Source: Ruminococcus sp. (GTDB taxonomy: Bacteria; Bacillota; Clostridia; Oscillospirales; Ruminococcaceae). Taken from it: 64,000 bases of DNA. Numbering within the stretch: position 1 is the stretch's first letter; each line of letters opens with the position of its first letter. Position numbers and translations under genes: made by a program. Below the pieces are notes generated by a model. That model saw nothing but the letters and a program-made list of their open reading frames with translations. It was not told where the DNA came from and did no database searches. Positions 7,685-16,668 of this stretch are shown here, in pieces. The DNA is taken from contig JAFXXD010000012.1 of assembly GCA_017542475.1 (NCBI GenBank), positions 1-64,000 on the forward strand, written 5' to 3'.

Positions 7685-8387
7685 CCTCCTCACGGCGTCA
7701 CCCTTTGCCGTGAGAGGCTTTATCCTCGTCGCAATGCTGTGCGTGTGGATGGGACTGTTCTATGCCCCGATAACGCTTGCTTTCATCGTATTCGGAGCTC
7801 TGCCGTTCGTTCTGCCGCTGAACGGTGTCGCCGACAGGAGCGATTTTGCCAAGCTCTACGGTGTAATACCGATCTCACGCAGGAACATCACCCGCGGCAG
7901 ATTTATATACATCTTCGCCGTGTTCTTCCTGACAGAGCTTGCGGAGATAGCCTTTGCGGTAATCTCGCATACGTTGAACCTTTCTCGCCTTCTCCCAGAC
8001 AGAAACAGCGCTCTTATGGAGTACGTGAAATATGCCTTCGAGAAGGAGGCGACAACTCTGCTCGTGGTATTCGTGCTGTTCACGGCGGTATGTATCTTTG
8101 TAGCCTATATGGAGATGATGGTGCAGATATTCGGCGCGGAGAACCTGTTCAGGATAATGACGGCGTCCGTACTTGTCGCTCTCGGAGTTTTCGCGGCATA
8201 CTGTATGTGTGAAATGACGGGTCACGGCATTGTCTACAGCTTCGGCATAAACTATTACATTGTGAACCTGCTGGATTATTTAGAGTACACGATACCGTTC
8301 GGCATAGCGCTGAACATAATAGCGCTGGTATTATGTCTCGTCTTCGGCAGGATAACTGCGCGGAGACTTTCCAAGCGCGAGCTGTGA
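7653..8387 (+). CDS. ABC-2 type permease, first subunit
   Basis: A 244-residue integral membrane protein with about six hydrophobic segments. It contains the cytoplasmic loop PISRRNITRGRFIY, typical of the ABC-2/YtrC-like permeases that pair with GntR-linked ATPases. The start overlaps the ATPase gene; the ribosome-binding site AAGGAGGACA lies in the ATPase coding sequence. It is followed after 12 bases by a second permease sharing the same PISRR loop, so the transporter is probably heterodimeric. Confidence 0.85.
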   Translation: MRDTLIIMRFDLLTASPFAVRGFILVAMLCVWMGLFYAPITLAFIVFGALPFVLPLNGVADRSDFAKLYGVIPISRRNITRGRFIYIFAVFFLTELAEIAFAVISHTLNLSRLLPDRNSALMEYVKYAFEKEATTLLVVFVLFTAVCIFVAYMEMMVQIFGAENLFRIMTASVLVALGVFAAYCMCEMTGHGIVYSFGINYYIVNLLDYLEYTIPFGIALNIIALVLCLVFGRITARRLSKREL

Positions 8388-8399
8388 GGAGGTGCGGGA

Positions 8400-9200
8400 A
8401 TGAATGACTCAAAGAGACTGCTGAATATCGTCCGCAAGGACGCTATTGCAATGACAAGCGGCAAGGGAAACGCGCTGATAATGTTCCTGCTCCTGTTTTT
8501 CGTGCTGGGAGGTCTTACCCTTCTCTTCCCCGTCAGCGGACTTGTTGCGCCGTGCATAATGGGTGCGGGCTTCGCTTCAATGCTCTTTCAGAACGAGAGT
8601 CGCTACCACAGCGAGCGCTTCAACTGCGTGCTCCCGATATCGCGCAGAGATCTCGTGAAATCGCGCTTTCTGCTGTCGTATGTGCTGTACGCCGCGGCGT
8701 GTCTGCCATTCTATTTTGTAATGCTTGCGTCGCAGTTCGTTATACGCTTTTTAGCCGGCGACGAATTCTACTCAAAAATCAACATTATAGGCAAGCTCAC
8801 GGTGAAAACGGGCGGTGCGCTCACCGAGACCGAAGCGCTGAACCTGCTCTTCATAGCCGCGTTTTCTTTCGGAGCGGTACTGCTCTCGGGCAGCCTGAAA
8901 AGCTATTTCAGCGGCAGCGGCTTTTCCTCCGCCGCGGACACCTCCGACCCGAGCCGCAAAAACAAGATGTGGCTGAAGCTGTATATTCTCGCTGCGGCGA
9001 TTTTCGTGATATGGGGACTTGTCATCGTCGGCATCATCGACCTCGGCGAGCTTTTCGACATTTTTACAGGTCTGTTTTCACAGCTCGCAGCGGCGGCGGG
9101 CGGATATATGCTCGCCGCGGTAATGCTTGCGGTGGCGGCTATGGCAGTGGTGTACAGGTACATCTGCACCGTGCTCGAATACGACGAAAAGGAACTGTAG
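8400..9200 (+). CDS. ABC-2 type permease, second subunit
   Basis: A 266-residue membrane protein with about six transmembrane segments and the loop LPISRRDLVKSRFLL, parallel to that of the first permease. An extra soluble loop rich in Ser/Asp (SGFSSAADTSDPSRKNK) precedes the last three segments. The ribosome-binding site is GAGGAGGTGCG. It lies between the first permease and a serine-hydrolase homologue, with gaps of 12 and 11 bases, and is clearly in one operon. Confidence 0.85.
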   Translation: MNDSKRLLNIVRKDAIAMTSGKGNALIMFLLLFFVLGGLTLLFPVSGLVAPCIMGAGFASMLFQNESRYHSERFNCVLPISRRDLVKSRFLLSYVLYAAACLPFYFVMLASQFVIRFLAGDEFYSKINIIGKLTVKTGGALTETEALNLLFIAAFSFGAVLLSGSLKSYFSGSGFSSAADTSDPSRKNKMWLKLYILAAAIFVIWGLVIVGIIDLGELFDIFTGLFSQLAAAAGGYMLAAVMLAVAAMAVVYRYICTVLEYDEKEL

Positions 9201-9211
9201 GAGGGCTGAGT

Positions 9212-11089
9212 ATGAACAGGATAATGAAACGCTTTTCGGCGGCTCTCTGCACGGGAGCAGTGCTCTCCTCGCTGACCTCATTCGCCGTCCGTGCTGGAGC
9301 TACAGCGGACACCGTTCTGCCGTCGGGAATGACTGTTGCAGAGGTCGAGCACGAGCTTGATTTCAACGAGGGCGACGTCACAAACGGAAGCGGCAACAAG
9401 TACGGCGCGACGGCTGTCGGCATATTCAGGGGCGATGATGTCCTGCTCGAAGGCTACTATGCCAAGAGCGACATTGAGAACGATATCCCCACGAGCATGG
9501 ACACCGTTTTCGAGTGGGGAAGCATATCGGCAACGCTCGTGTGGGTCAGCGCAATGCAGCTGTGGGAGCAGGGAAAGCTCGACCTCGACCGCGATGTGCG
9601 CGAATACCTACCCGACGGCTTCTTTCAGCGCCTTTCCTACGATGACCCGATAACAATGCTCGACCTGATGAACCACCAAGGCGGCTGGCAGGAGACCACC
9701 CGTCCGCTGTTCGTGGTTGACGGCGAGGAGATACCGCCGCTCAAAGCTGCATTGCAGGATATCGAGCCCGAGCAGGTCTTCCGCCCGAGCACTGTCACTG
9801 CCTATTCCGGCTACGGAGCAGCTGTGGCGGGCTATGTCGTGGAATGTGTCAGCGGTACGGACTACTGCGAATACGTCCACAGGAATATCCTCGAACCGCT
9901 CGGAATGGAGCATACGGCGATAAATGCCGACCACAGCGACAATGAGTGGGTGCAGGAGCAGCGCAAAAAAGAAAAATGCTACGAGTTCCTCGCCGTCGAG
10001 TACATTGACCTCGGCAATCAGCTGTATTACTGCCCTGTCTACCCCTGCTGCTCTGCGGCGGGCACTATGTCAGACCTTATGACCTATGCGCAGGCTCTTG
10101 CGGATAAGGACTCGCCTCTGTTCGGGAGCTCCGATACTTGGAAGGAAATGTTCACAGGTACGAGCTTCTACGGCGATTCGGATATACCCTCGATAGCTCA
10201 CGGCTTCCTCTGCGATGAGCATTCCGTGCGCACATTCGGGCACTCGGGCGATACCGAAATGAGCCACGCCGATATGATACTCGACCTTGATTCGGGGACG
10301 GGTCTTGTCCTTATGACGAATCAGCAGGGCGACACCGTCAACAACTTCGCAGCGGAAACTCCCGAGCTCGTTTTCGGCAAGCTTTCACCCGACAAATACA
10401 CCTCCGATACAGCGGAAAAGGCGAAGCTCAGCGGATACTATCTAAACGCGAGAGGCATACACAAGGGTATGCTGAAATTCACCGATTACCTCGGAGCTGT
10501 AAATGCGGGCAGGATCGGCGAGCCGCTCGACATCGGGAACGGCGTTTATCAGATAAACAGGAAGCTGCCGACACTCGTAAATACCGAGATCAGGCTCGAC
10601 GAAAGCTCTGAGCTGTACGGCGCTGAGACTCTCTCCGACGGGACAGCACTGCTCCGCCGTCCCACCGAGGACAGGATACAGCACAGATACTACCTCGCGG
10701 AGCTCGGTCTGCTGACGCTGTACTTTCTCGCGGCAGCGGCGGGAGCGTTCCTCATACTTACGAAGCACAGGCTGAAAAAGCACGGCAGGCTCGAAAAGAG
10801 CTTCTGCAGCTCGATGATGACTGTCGGATATGCCGCAGGCATAATCTCCGCCGTCACGCTGCTGACTGCATACATCATATTCAGCAGAAGCGGGAATGTT
10901 CTCCCCGAAGCGGCGCAGCTTACGGCGGGCAGGCTTCAGCTGCTGTGCGTGCTCCTGTGCGCGTTTTCGGCTGTAACGGCTGTGGCGGCTGTGATAAGGG
11001 AGAAGAAACGCATCGTATACTATATCGCAAATACAGCGTACAACGGAATTGTAATCGGTGCGGTATTATTCTTTGAAATGTACAGGTAA
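9212..11089 (+). CDS. Membrane serine-hydrolase (class C beta-lactamase-like) homologue lacking the catalytic Lys
   Basis: A 625-residue protein: signal peptide (residues 1-29), beta-lactamase/PBP4*-like domain (about 60-390), then four C-terminal transmembrane segments (about 480-625). In active relatives the first motif is S-x-x-K; here it is S104-I-S-A107 (FEWGSISATLVW). The second motif Y-x-N is Y198-S-G200. The third is kept (GHSGDT, H344). Loss of Lys and Asn suggests it no longer acylates and may bind a cell-wall ligand or regulate. It is the last gene of the GntR/ABC operon, with ribosome-binding site TAGGAGGGCTGAG; the start at 9212 is the first with a signal peptide. The family is clear, the inactivity inferred. 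Confidence 0.8.
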   Translation: MNRIMKRFSAALCTGAVLSSLTSFAVRAGATADTVLPSGMTVAEVEHELDFNEGDVTNGSGNKYGATAVGIFRGDDVLLEGYYAKSDIENDIPTSMDTVFEWGSISATLVWVSAMQLWEQGKLDLDRDVREYLPDGFFQRLSYDDPITMLDLMNHQGGWQETTRPLFVVDGEEIPPLKAALQDIEPEQVFRPSTVTAYSGYGAAVAGYVVECVSGTDYCEYVHRNILEPLGMEHTAINADHSDNEWVQEQRKKEKCYEFLAVEYIDLGNQLYYCPVYPCCSAAGTMSDLMTYAQALADKDSPLFGSSDTWKEMFTGTSFYGDSDIPSIAHGFLCDEHSVRTFGHSGDTEMSHADMILDLDSGTGLVLMTNQQGDTVNNFAAETPELVFGKLSPDKYTSDTAEKAKLSGYYLNARGIHKGMLKFTDYLGAVNAGRIGEPLDIGNGVYQINRKLPTLVNTEIRLDESSELYGAETLSDGTALLRRPTEDRIQHRYYLAELGLLTLYFLAAAAGAFLILTKHRLKKHGRLEKSFCSSMMTVGYAAGIISAVTLLTAYIIFSRSGNVLPEAAQLTAGRLQLLCVLLCAFSAVTAVAAVIREKKRIVYYIANTAYNGIVIGAVLFFEMYR

Positions 11090-11146
11090 TGAAGCGTGCT
11101 GATGTATTCTTTCCTATTCGGTATGCATAATTCAGTTCATAAAAAT

Positions 11147-11172
11147 AGGGCAGCACCAAACAGTGCTGCCCT
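11147..11172. terminator. Bidirectional terminator
   Basis: Stem AGGGCAGCAC / GTGCTGCCCT with a CAAACA loop, between the convergent serine-hydrolase homologue and CotH genes. T-rich sequence (TTCGTTTTG) follows on the + side and TATTTTTATG on the other. Confidence 0.75.
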
Positions 11173-11182
11173 TCGTTTTGTA

Positions 11183-14053
11183 TTATTCTACGGGGAATTT
11201 GTCAATGAGGTGTGCGTCCATCTGCTGTATCAGCAGTGCGTCCTTGGCAGTCACGCCGGGCTCGCCGTCAACGTCCGCATTGATAAGTCCCTGCTCGGAA
11301 AGTCCGTACTTGTCACGGTTGCCGAGGTGCTGGAGTATCGCTACCGCATCGGCTACCGTCACCTTCTTGTCGAGGTTAGCGTCTCCGACAAGCTTCTCCC
11401 CTGCCTCTGCCGAAGCAGTGGTCGTATCGGCGGGCTGAGTTGTCTGCGACGGTCTTGTGCGTCCTGTAGACTCCGCAGATGTCGATGCAGATGTTACAGG
11501 CGCGGTGGTTGCCGAAGATGTAACAGTCGTTGTCGTTGTAGTCACGGAAGCGGAAGCTGTGGTCGAAGCAGTTGTCACAACAGCCTCTCCCTCATAGACA
11601 GCTCTGATAGTAACGTCGCCGTCAGCCCTGAAGCTGATAGTAGCGGAGTTCTTATCGCCTGCTGTGAGCTCTGTGCCCGTTATCTCCCAGTGGTCGAAGG
11701 ACGCGCCCTCGAGAGGCTCTGCCGTAGCAGTCATCTCGTAGTCGGAGTGATACTTGCCCGTCCAGCTCGACTCGTCGAGACTGAGAGTGTTGAGCTTGAC
11801 CGTACCCTTCGAGGTATCGGACTGAACAGTAACGTTGCTGAGCTCGCTCGTGAGCGAAGCCGCCTGCTTGAGAGTTCTTACAGCGTTGTCGAATCTGCTC
11901 CTGTAGAAGGAAGAAACTGTATTCGCCTCCTGCTGGAACTTGCCTGCGCCCTGAGTTGTGAACGAGAAGCGCTCGTAGGTATCGGCAACAGGCTCGCTGT
12001 ACTTCGTGAATTTCTCGATCTCAGCTGTAGTCTTTTCGGTATCGAAGTTATAGTTAGCGATATCCATAAAGGTGCGCGAGAAGTCAGCCGCAAAGTCCTT
12101 GTCGCTCATAAGCTTCGTGAACGCCTTGCTGAGAGTATCGGTGTTCTGTCTGATACGGCTGAAGCTGTCGGCGCTTGCGGAATTCTGCTGAGTTCCGTAC
12201 ATACCCTGTCCGAGCTCGGTGTCAAAGAGGAACATACGCCACTTGCCGTCGCTGTAGGGATTCTCGGGGTCAACGGACTTCGAGCGCCATACAGCCGTGT
12301 TGTTCTGCGGCCAGTCGGAGTTGGCAATATAGATCTCGGACGAGAAGTAGTCCATAAAGCTCTGAACGTCTACCTTCTCGGCAAACTGACTGTATGTTAT
12401 GCTGCCGTTTGCAACACCGTTGAGAAGCTGATCCCACTCCTCAAGGTCCTGATCTGTGCCCTCCTCAAGCTCGTTGTTCTTGATAAGAGCAACATCGCTC
12501 TTGGAAATGCCGTAATGCGACTTGATATAGTCGTCACTGACCTTCTCGGTTATCTGGTAGATTCCCCAGAATTCGCCGTCGATGAAAAGTATGCACTCGC
12601 TCATAGCCTGAGTAGCCATAGCTCTGTCGGAAACGAGCTGCTGATTCACGCTGTCGCGGAAGTAGAAACCGCCCGCGTCGTTGCCGCCGTTTCTGATAAC
12701 GATATTCTCGTACTTCTTTATAGTCTTGCCGTTCTTAGCCTTGGTAGCCGTGCCGTCGAAGAAATCGTACTCGAGGTCGGACTTGCCGTAGTCCTGACGG
12801 GCGTAGATAGTAAAGCTCTTCTGTACCGAGTTGCGGCTCGCCGCGCCCTTGATACGGATACCGACGTTCTGCTTGACAACGGATTCGCCGCAGTCGAACA
12901 TCTCGAAGGAAGCCTCACGCTCCCATTCTCTGCCCTTCTGGTTGTAGTTGGCGGGTATCTCCCACGGATTCATCATATTGAAGCCCCAGCCGCCGTCTCC
13001 CCAGCCGGGGATCTGCCAGCCCTGTCCGGGACCCTGACCGGGACCTCCGGGCTGAGTGGGCTGCTGCTGTTGCTGATAGTCGTCGTAGGTCTTGCCTCTT
13101 ACGTAGATACCCTGCTCGTAGCCGAAGAGGTTATCGGGATCGGTGACAAGAGATACGACCTTCATATCCTTATAATATCCCGAGGCTGTCGTGCCTACGA
13201 AATATGTCTTTGTAACGGGCTCGCTGACACGTCCCGATGAATCGACCGCAACTGCGCGTATGATAGCAGCCTTGTCGATGAGATTCTTCGGAGCTGTAGC
13301 ACCGCTTGCCGTAATATCCGTCTTCATACTGAGGCGGTTCTCGGTATTGCTCATATCGGTGATGTCAATGGGCCCCGTGTATTTCGTTGATTCTGTGGTC
13401 GGGTCGCTGCCGTCGGTGGTGTAGTACACCGTCGCGCCCTCGGGAGCGGTTATCGTGAGCGAGAAGCCGCTGTTGAAGAAGCCGCTGTCCTGCGAGAACT
13501 CGGGGAGATGTACCGCATTCGAGCCCTCGGGAGCTGTATTTGCCTGCCCCGGAGTGCAGCTGAGCACGTAGAAATCGCCGCTGCCGTCGGGGTACTGACC
13601 GTACGATGTATCTGTTGCGAGAGCGTCAAATGTGAGAGTGTCCACAGCCGCACCCGTGGAGTCGCTGAGGACGAGAGTCTCGCCGCTTGCGGACATACCA
13701 AACGGAGCGATAGTGCTGTTGGTGAGGGCTGCGTTGCTGTCGCAGTAAACGACAATGCTGCCCTTTGCGGGAATTACCGTACCCGAGGGGAATGTATACC
13801 TGAACGGCTCATTCTCCTTGTCGGACAGACCGTAGCCGCTGATATCGACGGAAGCTCCTGAGCTGTTATATATCTCTGCCCAGTCGTAGAACTGTCCATC
13901 GGGAGCGGGATTTTTTGTGTTTTTGGCGCAGACCTCATTGATGGTGACTGCACCTGCTGCGTCAGCGGGAACGGGAACCGTGCCTATCAGTCCCATAACC
14001 GCAGACAGGCTGACAATGCCTGCCGCAGCGCGCTTGAAGAATCGGTTTTTCAT
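11183..14053 (-). CDS. Secreted CotH-like protein with lamin-tail domain and dockerin
   Basis: A 956-residue protein. Signal peptide residues 1-33 (cut near ADA-AG); lamin-tail domain about 35-150 (INEVCAKN, DWAEIYN, DISGYGLSD); chitobiase-type C-terminal fold about 190-290 (YYTTDGSDPT); a Q/G/P/W-rich insert near 315-370; CotH-kinase-like domain about 370-720 (IRIKGAASRNSVQKSF, IRNGGNDAG, MFLFDTELG); a beta domain; a Thr/Ser linker; and a dockerin (about 885-956: GDANLDKKVTVADAVAILQ). CotH proteins with dockerins are known Ruminococcus cellulosome components of unclear substrate. The ribosome-binding site is AAAAGGAGGAC. Monocistronic. Confidence 0.88.
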   Translation of the reverse strand: MKNRFFKRAAAGIVSLSAVMGLIGTVPVPADAAGAVTINEVCAKNTKNPAPDGQFYDWAEIYNSSGASVDISGYGLSDKENEPFRYTFPSGTVIPAKGSIVVYCDSNAALTNSTIAPFGMSASGETLVLSDSTGAAVDTLTFDALATDTSYGQYPDGSGDFYVLSCTPGQANTAPEGSNAVHLPEFSQDSGFFNSGFSLTITAPEGATVYYTTDGSDPTTESTKYTGPIDITDMSNTENRLSMKTDITASGATAPKNLIDKAAIIRAVAVDSSGRVSEPVTKTYFVGTTASGYYKDMKVVSLVTDPDNLFGYEQGIYVRGKTYDDYQQQQQPTQPGGPGQGPGQGWQIPGWGDGGWGFNMMNPWEIPANYNQKGREWEREASFEMFDCGESVVKQNVGIRIKGAASRNSVQKSFTIYARQDYGKSDLEYDFFDGTATKAKNGKTIKKYENIVIRNGGNDAGGFYFRDSVNQQLVSDRAMATQAMSECILFIDGEFWGIYQITEKVSDDYIKSHYGISKSDVALIKNNELEEGTDQDLEEWDQLLNGVANGSITYSQFAEKVDVQSFMDYFSSEIYIANSDWPQNNTAVWRSKSVDPENPYSDGKWRMFLFDTELGQGMYGTQQNSASADSFSRIRQNTDTLSKAFTKLMSDKDFAADFSRTFMDIANYNFDTEKTTAEIEKFTKYSEPVADTYERFSFTTQGAGKFQQEANTVSSFYRSRFDNAVRTLKQAASLTSELSNVTVQSDTSKGTVKLNTLSLDESSWTGKYHSDYEMTATAEPLEGASFDHWEITGTELTAGDKNSATISFRADGDVTIRAVYEGEAVVTTASTTASASVTTTTTTVTSSATTAPVTSASTSAESTGRTRPSQTTQPADTTTASAEAGEKLVGDANLDKKVTVADAVAILQHLGNRDKYGLSEQGLINADVDGEPGVTAKDALLIQQMDAHLIDKFPVE

Positions 14054-14172
14054 TGTAAAAAGTCCTCCTTTTCATTTTTACCCGTTCTGCTGACAAAGCT
14101 AAAACAGGCGTAAAGGTGTAACTTTCCCCTTCATGTTTTTCTATATCCCCTTCACGTTATCTATATGGTAAA

Positions 14173-14201
14173 ATCATAACACAAAATACACAATTTGTCA
14201 A
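14173..14201 (-). promoter_or_regulatory. SigA-type promoter of the CotH-like gene
   Basis: On the reverse strand TTGACA (14201-14196), 17 bases, TATGAT (14178-14173). This leaves a leader of about 110 bases before the ATG at 14053. The divergent gap 14054-14450 holds this promoter, a hairpin and the epimerase promoter. Confidence 0.75.
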
Positions 14202-14233
14202 TATCTATAGTACAATTCCGCAAGATTTGGTAT

Positions 14234-14276
14234 AAAAAGCTCCCGAAAGCGTAATTTTTGCTTTTGAGAGCTTTTT
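14234..14276. terminator. Orphan hairpin with T-run in a divergent intergenic region
   Basis: AAAAAGCTC (14234-14242) pairs with GAGCTTTTT (14268-14276), with further partial pairing inside (GAAAGC/GCTTTT). It lies between two divergent promoters where no annotated transcript ends. It may terminate a small RNA or antisense transcript, or be a relic. Confidence 0.4.
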
Positions 14277-14376
14277 CTCGTTCTATTATAGCTTTGAGTT
14301 TCTTCTACCATTTTTTATCAGACTTGACAATTTTTCCATAATTTTGACATCATTTTCACGCTTTTGCATAAAAGTA

Positions 14377-14405
14377 TTGAATTCCGCTGCAAAATATGGT
14401 ATCAT
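14377..14405 (+). promoter_or_regulatory. Promoter of the epimerase operon
   Basis: TTGAAT (14377-14382), 17 bases, TATCAT (14400-14405), about 45 bases before the ATG at 14451. It probably serves the epimerase, alcohol dehydrogenase and acetyltransferase genes. Confidence 0.65.
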
Positions 14406-14450
14406 TTGTTCATAGGCTGCGCTCAGGCGCAATAACGAGGTGAACGCAAT

Positions 14451-15470
14451 ATGAGAATACTATTGATAGGCGGTACGGGCACTATCAGCATGGCAATCAC
14501 ACGGCTGCTCGCGGAGAGAGGTGAGGAGGTCTACCTGCTCAACCGCGGGAACAGAAACAGCGGACTTCCCGCAAATGTGAGGGTCATCAGCTGCGACATC
14601 GGCGACGAGAAAAAAACTGCCGAAGCCCTCGGCGATATGAACTTCGACTGCGTAGGCGAGTTCATCGGCTTCGTGCCCGAGCAGGTCGAGTGCGACGTGC
14701 GGCTCTTCTCGGGACGGACAAAGCAGTACATCTACATCAGCTCCGCCTCGGCTTACCAGAAGCCGCTGTCGGACTACCGAATCACGGAGAGCACTCCCCT
14801 GTCGAACCCGCACTGGCAGTACTCCCGCGACAAGATAGCCTGCGAGGAGTACCTGATGAAGCAGTACCGCGAGAACGGCTTCCCTGTGACTATCGTCCGC
14901 CCGAGCCACACGTATGATGAGCGCTCGGTGCCGCTCGGAGTTCACGGCGACAACGGAAGCTGGCAGGTGCTCAGACGTATGCTCGACGGCAAGCCAGTCA
15001 TCATCCACGGCGACGGCTCGTCCCTGTGGACTATAACACACAACAGCGACTTCGCAAAGGGCTACGTCGGGCTCATAGGCAATATCCACGCGATAGGACA
15101 GTCGTTCCACATAACCTCGGACGAGAGCGTTACGTGGAATCAGATATACGCCATTATCGCGGACGCTCTCGGCGTTGAGCTCAACGCGCGGCACATAGCG
15201 TCGGACTTCCTCAACGCGATAGGTCCGTATGATTTCGAGGGCACGCTCATCGGCGACAAGGCAAACACGGTGGTGTTCGACAGCTCCAAGCTCAAACGCG
15301 CAGTCCCCGATTTTACGGCGACTGTCCGCGCCGACCAAGGCATACGCAGAACGGTCGAGTACGTACTCGCGCATGAGGAATGCCAGAAGGCAGACCCCGA
15401 ATTCGACAGCTGGTGCGACAGGGTCATAGCGGCATACGACAATCTCACAAACGATTTAAAGGAGAAATAA
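14451..15470 (+). CDS. NAD-dependent epimerase/dehydratase family protein
   Basis: A 339-residue cytoplasmic short-chain (extended SDR) protein. The N-terminal Rossmann motif is GGTGTIS near residue 7 (MRILLIGGTGTIS). The usual Y-x-x-x-K is not obvious: the region reads ISSASAYQK, as in atypical SDRs. Such proteins act on nucleotide sugars or as RNA-binding SDR homologues; substrate unassigned. The start follows GCGCAATAACGAGGTGAACGC-type sequence with GAGGTGA as ribosome-binding site. It is followed after 2 bases by the iron alcohol dehydrogenase gene, whose ribosome-binding site lies inside this gene's end. Confidence 0.8.
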   Translation: MRILLIGGTGTISMAITRLLAERGEEVYLLNRGNRNSGLPANVRVISCDIGDEKKTAEALGDMNFDCVGEFIGFVPEQVECDVRLFSGRTKQYIYISSASAYQKPLSDYRITESTPLSNPHWQYSRDKIACEEYLMKQYRENGFPVTIVRPSHTYDERSVPLGVHGDNGSWQVLRRMLDGKPVIIHGDGSSLWTITHNSDFAKGYVGLIGNIHAIGQSFHITSDESVTWNQIYAIIADALGVELNARHIASDFLNAIGPYDFEGTLIGDKANTVVFDSSKLKRAVPDFTATVRADQGIRRTVEYVLAHEECQKADPEFDSWCDRVIAAYDNLTNDLKEK

Positions 15471-15472
15471 CT

Positions 15473-16654
15473 ATGGAAAATTTTCAGTTCTACAGCCCTA
15501 CCGAATTCGTTTTCGGCAAAGATACAGAGGATAAGGCAGGCGAGCTCATCAAGAAGCACGGCGGCTCGAAGGTGCTCATACACTACGGCGGCGGCTCGGC
15601 TGAGAGAAGCGGTCTGCTCGGCAGAGTGAGGGCTTCGCTCGGCAAGGCAGGTATCGCATATGTGGAGCTCGGCGGCGTAAAGCCGAATCCGCGCGACACA
15701 CTCGTATATGAGGGCATTGAGCTCTGCCGCAAAGAGGGTATCGACTTCATCCTTTCAGTAGGCGGCGGCTCGACCATTGACTCGTCGAAGGCGATAGCTC
15801 TCGGCGTGCCCTACGATGGCGATTTCTGGGACTTCTACTGCGGCAAGGCTGAGGCGAAGGCGGCTCTGCCCGTCGGCACGGTGCTGACCATTGCCGCCGC
15901 GGGAAGCGAGGGCTCGGGCGACTCCGTCATCACGAAGGAGGACGGCGGGCTCAAGCGCGGCACGGGCACTGACCTCATACGCCCGCGATTTTCGATACTC
16001 GACCCGCAGCTCACCTGCACCCTCCCCGCTTATCAGACAGCGTGCGGAGCTACCGACATTATGGCGCACGTATTCGAGCGCTACTTTACGAATACCACCG
16101 AGGTCGAGATAACTGACCGCCTCTGCGAGGCTGTGCTCCTCACGATGATAAAGGAAACTCCGCGCGTTATCGCTGACCCGAACAACTACGACGCACGTGC
16201 TAATATAATGTGGGCGGGAACTGTCGCGCACACGAACATAGTCGGCGTCGGCAGAGAGCAGGACTGGAACAGCCACGGCATAGAGCACGAGCTCTCGGCG
16301 CTGTACGACTGCGCTCACGGCGCGGGACTTGCAGTGATAATGCCCGCGTGGATGGAGTTCGTCTACAAGCACAATCCGCTCCGATTCGCTCAGGCTGCGA
16401 CGAGGATATGGGGCTGTCAGATGGACTTCGAGAACCCCGAGGTCACGGCACTTGAAGGCATAAAGCGGTTCAGGAGCTTCCTGCACAGCATCGGTATGCC
16501 TGTCAATTTCGCGGAGCTCGGCGCGCGCGAGGAGGACATCCCCGCTCTCGTTGAGAAGTTCGGTATCGGCGGCGGCAGAACAGGCGGCTTCGTTCACCTG
16601 TCAGCCGAGGATATCGCGGAGATATACCGCATTGCTGCGAAGGCGGAATTGTAA
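15473..16654 (+). CDS. Iron-containing alcohol dehydrogenase (butanol dehydrogenase-like)
   Basis: A 393-residue group III (Fe-dependent) alcohol dehydrogenase. The NAD(P)-binding motif is GGGSTIDSSKAIA. The metal site His/Asp residues fall in DIMAHVFERYF and HGIEHELSALYDCAHGAGLAV. The form matches the BdhA/YqhD branch that reduces aldehydes to alcohols with NAD(P)H, useful for redox balance in a fermenting cell. The start at 15473 follows AAGGAGAAATAACT. It lies second in the three-gene operon with the SDR protein and a GNAT. The actual aldehyde is not predictable. Confidence 0.9.
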   Translation: MENFQFYSPTEFVFGKDTEDKAGELIKKHGGSKVLIHYGGGSAERSGLLGRVRASLGKAGIAYVELGGVKPNPRDTLVYEGIELCRKEGIDFILSVGGGSTIDSSKAIALGVPYDGDFWDFYCGKAEAKAALPVGTVLTIAAAGSEGSGDSVITKEDGGLKRGTGTDLIRPRFSILDPQLTCTLPAYQTACGATDIMAHVFERYFTNTTEVEITDRLCEAVLLTMIKETPRVIADPNNYDARANIMWAGTVAHTNIVGVGREQDWNSHGIEHELSALYDCAHGAGLAVIMPAWMEFVYKHNPLRFAQAATRIWGCQMDFENPEVTALEGIKRFRSFLHSIGMPVNFAELGAREEDIPALVEKFGIGGGRTGGFVHLSAEDIAEIYRIAAKAEL

Positions 16655-16668
16655 TATCGGTAAAGCAA

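Noticed and set aside
11096..13240. A 714-codon forward open frame opposite the CotH-like gene
   Set aside because: It is a shadow of the GC-rich CotH coding sequence (Val/Leu/Ser/Arg-rich, no domain), has no ribosome-binding site, and starts in the terminator region.
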